Made by a program: the position numbers and the translations under genes. 22,419 bases of DNA from Acanthamoeba lenticulata (lineage: Eukaryota; Discosea; Longamoebia; Acanthamoebidae): the NCBI GenBank assembly GCA_002179805.1, contig NAVB01000402.1, positions 1-22,419 of the forward strand. Direction: 5' to 3'. A model generated the notes under the pieces. It was not told where the DNA came from and did no database searches. It worked only from the letters and a program-made list of their open reading frames with translations. Shown here one piece after another: positions 16,137 through 22,419 of this stretch (its first letter is position 1; every line of letters begins with the position of its first letter).

Positions 16137-18165
16137 ATGGATTTCGCCAAGGCTCTAAGGCGCGGGTTGGCGTTAGATAAAGTAAATGAGAAAGACCTGC
16201 AGGTCCTCCAGGAGATGTTTCAAGGAAGCGACTTGTCTCGATCTGTTTACACCACCGTTCTTGAAGAGAATAATGGCAAGCTCGATGCTGCCATTGACAC
16301 TCTTCTGAATTTGGCCAACGACCCCCTGCACGAACAACCCACCGCCCAGGAGGCTCAACCGCCTCCGCCTGCCACCCAAGAAGCACCACCGCTTCTCTCC
16401 GAACACGTTGCTTCTCCTGCTGCTCCTCCGTGCCTAGAGCCAGCCCAGGCGGCTCAACCGCTTGTACCATCCCCTGTAGAAGAGGCACCACTGCAGCTGA
16501 GCGTCACCGCCGACAGCAACTTGACCTCTTCTCCTGCTACTTCCTCTTCTCCCGTCCTTTCACGTGCTGCTCTGCCTGTCTTTGCACCCTCGGAGGTCCT
16601 CTCGGTTCTACAAACACAGGTCATCATGGCTGACGACTTCATCACGTCCCTATCACCTCCAGTTGGTATGTTCTCTCTTCCAGCAAGCCTTACTCTTCGA
16701 ACCTGACCTCACCTCGAACGGTTTCCTCCCTGCAGCCAAGAGCCTTCCAGGGCCTCTGCCCCTTCAGCAATCGCCAAGCATGTGCAAGCTGGTGTGCCCG
16801 ACTTCAGCCCGCCAGGGCGACGTCGTGGGTGTGAGCTGGGACCTTGGACCGGACGTCCAGCCGTCGCCCAAGGACTGGATTGGCCTCTTTCAGCAGAACC
16901 AGCCCTCCAACACCCAATATGTCTACTACAAAAAGACGGGTATGTGACCTCTCCTTCATTAATCGACACCAGATCTGTGGCTCATCATCATTTGCAAAAT
17001 GCGATGGTGATCTTGTCAGGAGGAGACAGGCGAGGCATCCTCGACGTACGTTCTCCTGGCCTGGGCACTTGGGAGTTCCGTTTCTTCCCCAATGGCACCT
17101 ACAACTGCATGATGAAGAGCAATTTGCTCATCATTGGTACATCTCTCGCCCCTTCCTCCTCTTCGTCTTTCCTTGTTGCTGTTGGCTCTCGTAATGTGGC
17201 TCATGCGTTAAATGCACATCCCTCGACGCCTGCAGGCCCGCAGTTGGAGCTCGAGGCCACGCTGTGCGAAGAGGAGGCCTCCAACGAGTCGAACATCGTC
17301 GTGTCGTGCCGGGTGCTCAGCGGCCAAGTGAGCTCGAGCGACTGGATCGGCCTCTACAATGTGGAGACCTACGACAACACGACCTACCTTGGCCTGCGCT
17401 ACGTCGAGAACGTCGACGGCCTCGCCACTGCTCGCTTCACCTTTCCCGCCCCGCGTAAGCCGGGCCACTACGAGGTAAAATAACAACACCAACAACTTGA
17501 CAACACGATCATGAAGATGATGAACGTGATGCTGATGTTGTCTTTATGACGTGCAGTTGCGCTACTTCCCGGCGGCGTCGGCCTACAATGACGTGGCGCG
17601 CAGCAACCTCATTACCGTTGAAGGTCCCTCCGCCACTCCCAATACACACAATTTATTTACTTTGTCTTGTAGTTGAAGATGATGTTGCTGATCCGTGGTG
17701 GTTATATGTTATGTTGTGGTTACCAACACATCAGATCGGGACGTGTTGATCGTGACGCCCTCGCGCGTGGTGGCCGAAAGCGACGACAAGTTGATGGCCA
17801 CCTGGCAAGTTCACTCGGTCCCCACCTCCAAGTGGGACTGGTGCGTGCCCCACCCCTCTCCTTCGCCCCTCTTCTCTTCCTGCTTGCCAGCTCTCATGGT
17901 GCTGATGCTGACGATGTTGTTGATGATGATGATGCTCGTCAGGGTGGGATTGTTCGCGGTGGGATCGTCGACCTACGTGGAGTACCACTACGTGGACCCG
18001 ACCAAGGAGGAGCTCGCGTGCCAGTTTGCGGTGCCGCGTCAGCCCGGCCACTACGAGCTCCGCTACCACGCGTCGGCCACCTCGTCGTTCCTCGACCGCC
18101 GCAGCTCCCGCATCACCGTCCTCGCGCCCTCCTCTCGCGTCTCCTCCTCCGCTTCCTCCTGCTGA
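16137..18165 (+). CDS. CUE domain plus three SKICH-like domains, autophagy-receptor-like
   Basis: Seven exons are proposed: 16137-16665, 16736-16939, 17020-17136, 17236-17474, 17557-17623, 17735-17840 and 17943-18165. The introns are 70-111 bp, GT-AG, and all phases agree, giving 494 residues. Residues 19-60 are a CUE domain (LQVLQEMF...DAAIDTLL), a ubiquitin-binding helical bundle; the usual MFP is MFQ here. A Pro/Ala/Ser linker spans about 61-185. Three beta-sandwich units of the SKICH/Ig-like kind follow (about 190-283, 285-387 and 388-480), each with a DW(I/V)GL(F/Y) strand. A late G(T/H)(W/Y)E(F/L)R(F/Y) strand is followed by SNLI(I/T)V or SRITV. SKICH domains occur in NDP52 and TAX1BP1, and CUE in Cue5 and TOLLIP, which are receptors for ubiquitinated cargo in autophagy. 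A similar role here is inference. No clear LC3-interacting motif is seen outside the folded units. There is no signal peptide or membrane segment. Confidence 0.85.
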
Positions 18166-18428
18166 GGAGGAGCGGCAGCTCCAAACTGTGCTTTCTGGAG
18201 CGACGCGATCGTCGCGTTCCAGCGCGCTTCACCCTTGCCTCTCCACCTTCCTCCTTTATGTAGATAGACTCAGGTCGCTGGGTCCCCTCTTCTTCCTTTT
18301 TTCCACCCATGTGTCATCCATCCCTTCTCCTTCTTCTGCTGTGTAAATACATCCTCGCTCTATTGGTTTGTTTACAACGAGCCAGCCAAAGACAAAAGGG
18401 AGGCCACCAGCGTCGCCGTCAGCACACA
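18166..18428. other. Convergent 3' spacer
   Basis: This spacer lies between the 3' ends of the CUE gene (plus) and the RRM gene (minus). It holds 3' UTR sequence with a pyrimidine-rich plus strand and a GTAAATACA near 18343. No gene is seen. Confidence 0.4.
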
Positions 18429-21400
18429 CTAATAACCAGCACCGTGGAAGCGGGGCGGCGCGCGGGGTGAAGGCTGTTGCTGCCCGTACGACGACTGGTG
18501 CTGTCGATGATGGTGTTGCTGCGGGTGAGGATGGTGAAGTGGTTGTGTTTGTTGCGGCGCGTAGCCCGTCCCGCCGCCGTAGGTTGGCGCGGCGGTGTGG
18601 TGGCCGCCATAGGGAGACGACGGCTGGGCGTACGCGCCCGCCGTGGGAGGGCCCGCTGTTGTGTACAACGGCGAGGGCGACGACGAGGCCACGTTGTACA
18701 TGCCCCGCTGCTGCTGTTGCTGCTGCTGTTGTAAGAGCTGGAGCTGAAGCTGCTGCTGCTGCTGGTGGGCGGTCGTCGTTGGTTGATACATGGGCGCGGC
18801 CACCGCCGCTGGCGCGTACGTCGCGTGGCCGTAGGGGGACGACGACGTCGGGACCATCGGCGCCGGCGCGTAGGCGGCGGTCGGCGAGGGATAGGCAGTT
18901 GGCATCGTCATCGTCATCGGTGCCGGCGTCGGGGCCAGTGGCGGAACGTGATGATAGGCGGGAGCCAGCGTCATGGGCGGGGCGAGCCCGCGCGCGAGGG
19001 TCGGGCACTCCTTGGCTGTGTGTGCGTAGCCCTCGCAAAGCTGACACCGCGTCGTCGCGGCGGCCGCCGTCGGCTGCGGCGCCATCGCGTAAGGCTGCGG
19101 CACCATTGGCTGGCCGGGCGGCGGACCGCCGCCGCTGCCGCCACGCCAGTAGTCGCCATAGGCGTCGCCCCGCCGGTGAGGCGGAGTCCAATCGCCGCCG
19201 GGCGGCCGTGCGTCGCCGTGGCCCCAGTAGTCATCGTCCGGCCGGCTCCGCTTACGTCCACCGCCCCAGTCGCGGTCGCGGTCTCGATCCCACTCGCGCC
19301 GAAAGCCGCTACGCTGGTGGTCGCGCGGGTGGTCGCGGCCGCCGCCGCCGCTGCCGCCGTGGCGCCGGCCGTCGTCGTGTCGCGCGCCGCTGCGCTGCGA
19401 CGGCTGCTGGCGCTGGTGATGGCCGCCGCCGCCGCTGGTACTGGCGGCGGGCCCGTCGTTGGGGCCAGACGACGAGGTGGCGGCAGCGGCCTGGGCGAGG
19501 AGGCCCTGGTGCTTCTTGCCGGCCAGGTGGGAGTGGAGCTCGTCGGCCGTGCGGCAGACGACGTCACACTTTTCGCAGTAGAAATCGAACCGCGCCTTCT
19601 TGCTCGCCCGTCCTACCGCCGTAGTCGTTGTCGTCGTCGCCGCCCCAGTCCCCGCCTGCGCGTGTTTTCCCGCCTCTGCGTCCTGTCCTCCTCGCCCTCC
19701 CGTCGTTGTTGTCGTTGTCGTCGCTTCACCGTCATCACCGCCGCCGCCGCTCTTGGACTTCTTGCCCGCCTGGTGCGCCGCGCCCGCGTGAGCCCTCGTG
19801 TCGTGTCGTGTCGTGTCGTGTCGTGTCGTGTCGTGTCGTGCCGCGCGCGTGTGTCGTGTCATAAATGAGGGAGGGGCCAAGTACGTAGAAGGTGAGGGCC
19901 ATTTTGTAGCCGTTGAGGAGGTGGCCGTGGAGGGCGTGGATGGCCTTCTCGGCGCTCTCGCGCGTGGTGAACGTCACCACGAGCCAGTCCCGCCGTTGTT
20001 GCTGGTGATGACGTCGTCGCACCCGCCCCCCTTCATGTCAGCCCATCGTGCACGACACGCGAGCGCTTGTGCGTGTGCGTGTGCGTGCGATACCTTTTTG
20101 GGCAGCTCGGCCGAGAGGAAGATGGACTCGATGTCGCCAAAGGGCCCAAAGAGGTTGTTCACGTCGCGCCGCGACGTCGAGATCGGCACGTTGGCTGCGT
20201 ACACCGACCGTATCTGCTCCGCGCGCAAGTGCATGTGCACATGTGAGCCGCGCGTGTGCGCCCAACCAGTCAAGTTAGGGAAAGGGGGGGGGGGCTCTGC
20301 GTACGGAGTGGTCGGCGCGCTCGGGCTTGCGCCAGTCGACGCGGAGGGGCGCGTCGCCTATCGCGTAGCTCGTCTCCACCAGGTCTGGTCGTGGCAAGGC
20401 CATGGCCGCGCGCGCGCGCACGTTAGAAACATCCGCGCGCACGCGAGCACAAAACTCGGGAAGAAAGGGAAAGGGAAGATGGAGAGGAAAGAGAGACTCA
20501 AAGGGCGGCCGTTCGTGGTGGCTTAGACGCCCTGCGAGAAGGCCACAGAAATGCGACCAGAAAAAGAGATCAAGGTGAAGGCAGAGAAGAAGTAGAAGGT
20601 GAGAGTACAGCGGTGGAGGCGAAGGGCCTCGGCACTAGAGCTGAGCTCCAGATGCGCGACGCCGCGGTTCCTCAGCGCGGCCAAATTCTTGGGCTGTTGT
20701 GCAAGATTGCGCGGATGGGGGAGGGAGATGGACGAGAGAGAACACATCGTATCGGCCCCAACAACAGGGCCAACACATTGCAACCATTGAATGGCATGCG
20801 TCGTCCGATTGCAAAGATGGCAGTCGGCACGCACACGAGGGAAGGGAATGAGAGGGGAGAGTATCGTCAATCCAAGAAGAGCGCACTGAGACATTAATTC
20901 ATCTCAAACTACACGCGTATGCCTCCAACGGAAAGTTGGTGTGTGCAAGCGGTACAGAAAGTGCAGCGTCTCAAGATGACAGGAGGGTAAAAAAAATGGG
21001 AGAGAAGAAGAACAAGAAGAATCATACCTGCATGAGGATGACTTCGCAGTTGATTTCATGCCAGAAGGGGATGGTGCGCTGCAAGTGGAATTCGACCTCC
21101 GTTGGCCCCCAAAGCTTATTCACATTGGCCACCATGATCGTCCATCGACCCGTAATGGGATCACGCAACTCAGCCATCTTTGCCTTTGTCGCTTCGTCAT
21201 CGTCTTTGGCTTCTTCTTCTTCTTCTTCTTTGACTGGTTCTCCTGCAGGTTCTTCTTGTGCAGAGCTTGCCGTACTAGGTGCGGTTTGTCCTTCAGCATT
21301 CGTCACCTCCTCCTTTGTCACTTCTGCAGCAACCACTGACGCCATTCCATCCTCTGTCGTGGGTGCAGGAACTGAGTGGTCTTGCACTTGATGGTCCTCC

Positions 21401-21576
21401 ATTGGCCCCACTTCACCGGCGCTCTGCTCCTCTACTTCTTTGCTGGCCTCGATTTCATTTGGTTGTAAATCTGCCTCCAAGGTAAGATTTGAAGGCGATG
21501 ACCCTGCCGTCGTCACTGCACTCGCGTCGTCACGCGGCGCGTCCTCTGTTGTGGCTGGTGGTGGACCCTCCTCCAT
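18429..21576 (-). CDS. RNA-binding protein: two RRMs, U1-type zinc finger, zinc knuckle, Q/P/Y-rich tail
   Basis: Six exons are proposed: 21576-21028, 20693-20609, 20384-20305, 20213-20094, 20001-19885 and 19769-18429. Introns are 334, 224, 91, 92 and 115 bp, with phases in agreement, giving 763 residues. Residues 1-130 are acidic and Ala/Thr/Glu-rich. RRM1 (about 145-232) is divergent: WTIMVANV, NRGVAHLEL, then GDAPLRVDWRKPE. RRM2 (239-317) has SVYAANVP, LFGPFGDIESIFL and DWLVVTFTTRESAEKAIHALHG. A U1/matrin-type zinc finger follows (C382, C385, H398, H404), then a Gly/Arg/Asp-rich stretch and a CCHC zinc knuckle (C559, C562, H567, C572). The tail (575-763) is rich in Gln, Pro, Tyr and Ala and prion-like. 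This set suggests nuclear pre-mRNA binding or splicing work (inference). The ATG directly follows a TTTTTTGCATCTTGCAG acceptor, so a 5' UTR intron is likely. Confidence 0.8.
18708..18764 (-). repeat. CAG/CAA repeats coding two polyglutamine runs
   Basis: Near-perfect CTG/TTG triplets on plus encode runs of eight and five Gln, separated by a Leu/Gln mix, in the tail of the RRM protein. Such runs may vary in length between strains. Confidence 0.8.
19796..19840. repeat. Pentanucleotide microsatellite (TCGTG)9 in an intron
   Basis: Nine exact copies of TCGTG run in a row. They lie inside the proposed 115-bp fifth intron (19884-19770) of the RRM gene, close to the acceptor. Read through, they would add a run of Arg/His/Asp/Thr residues. 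Confidence 0.95.
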
Positions 21577-22419
21577 CTGCAAGATGCAAAAAAAATAATG
21601 AAGAAACCAAAAAAAAGAGAGAAAAAGCAATAAAAAGGGGTTGGGTTGTGGTTGCTTGGTGGCGAATCGCGTGGGGTTGGGGGTATTGGGGTCCAGGGGG
21701 ATCCTGGCCTCGCCCTTGCGGGTGGGAAGCCAGGCGATTTGTTGGTTATCAGCAGAGTTTACTCTCTGCGTTCGGTTGAGTGTCTCAGCCGAGGTCTATT
21801 CCGACCCAGGCCGAACGACTCTGCGTCCCGCGAAGGATGATTCCGCGATTCGATGCACTTGTGTCAGATGACAGAGGTCGTTGCACTCTACGTTACTGCA
21901 AATTCCTTGGTCGTGGTCTTCGAAGTAACGCAAACTCATCTTTGCAAGCACATGCACCACACCCAGCCCCACCCAACATGCCTCTCCAGACCTTTTTACC
22001 ACCCTTACTGGACTACCACGCTCTGTTTGTGGGACACTCAACGAAGTCAAACGCAACCAAATTCACAAACCACGACAGAGGCCGGTGGTGCTTCAACAAT
22101 TTGTAAATGAATTCTATTTTTATTATACTACTGGCAAGGGGACAGGGCCGATTGACAAGCCCTCACCTGAAGGCTTCCTCAAACTCCTAGACTTGTCTAG
22201 GAGCGATCGTCAACGAGAAAACAACTTGCTCTCAGATACGATGGCCGAATCAAGGAAGGCCGTTGTCCGTGAGAGTGCACATGAGAAGACCCGAGAGACT
22301 CCAGTGAGCTCGCGAGGTTGGCTGACGTGAAAGCCACGAGAGCACGCGCACAAGCTTCTCCATCCGATTGAGTACCTCCCCTGCCCCTCCAAGACGACGT
22401 TAACAAATGTGCATGTTGC
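21577..22419. other. 5' region of the RRM gene and a possible end of another minus-strand gene
   Basis: The left part probably holds the 5' UTR and a first intron of the RRM gene. The donor candidate GTAAACTC lies near 21765 on minus and the acceptor is next to the ATG. On the minus strand a short open stretch ends with TGA at 22250 (with VLNRMEKLVRVLSWLSR in it), and AATAAA lies at 22119-22124. Together these hint at the last exon of a gene entering from the right, but I cannot name it. A perfect inverted repeat, CTCCTAGAC-TT-GTCTAGGAG, lies at 22184-22203. Plus-strand frames here show no family signal. Confidence 0.3.

Noticed and set aside
18368..19868. Plus-strand frames of 367 and 418 codons opposite the RRM gene
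   Set aside because: They are Arg-rich antisense of a Gly/Ser/His/Gln-rich coding exon, with no domain signal.
22085..22330. 81-codon plus-strand frame near the right edge
   Set aside because: It begins in AT-rich noncoding-like sequence and has no recognisable domain. The AATAAA on the other strand favours a minus-strand 3' end instead.

Overview
The window looks like nuclear DNA of a free-living amoeba close to Acanthamoeba (inference). It is GC-rich, and genes sit 90-850 bp apart. Split genes have many short GT-AG introns, mostly 65-115 bp. The proteome style also fits: F-box proteins with NGCPW-type ankyrin repeats, Cys-rich LRR proteins and single dispersed tRNA genes. There are no bacterial operons and no mobile elements.

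Layout from left to right. A RING-finger gene runs off the left edge (minus). Next come tRNA-Arg(UCG) copy 1, a 95-aa unknown protein, a protein with four exact 82-residue repeats and a CsbD-like tail, a complete TRIM-NHL protein (RING, two B-boxes, coiled coil, NHL propeller), and a two-exon TrmO-type tRNA methyltransferase, all on minus. TrmO shares a 100-bp bidirectional promoter with an F-box/ankyrin gene on plus. Minus-strand genes follow: a five-exon coiled-coil protein, a seven-exon Cys-containing LRR protein and an eight-exon ORC1. ORC1 has a perfect palindromic E2F-type site 24 bp before its ATG and tRNA-Arg copy 2 just upstream. On plus lies a seven-exon protein with an N-terminal CUE domain and three SKICH-like domains. 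The last gene is a six-exon minus-strand RNA-binding protein (two RRMs, U1-type zinc finger, zinc knuckle, Q/P/Y-rich tail). The final 840 bp hold its 5' region and possibly the 3' end of another minus-strand gene.

There is no pathway cluster. However, five of the eleven protein genes have ubiquitin-linked folds: two RING proteins, an F-box adaptor, an FBXL-like LRR protein and a CUE ubiquitin-binding protein. The most interesting items are the CUE + triple SKICH-like architecture, which resembles selective-autophagy receptors, the full TRIM-NHL architecture outside animals, and the E2F palindrome at ORC1.

Exon structures were built by hand. I required GT-AG borders, phase agreement and family similarity across each junction. 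No alignment or transcript data were available.
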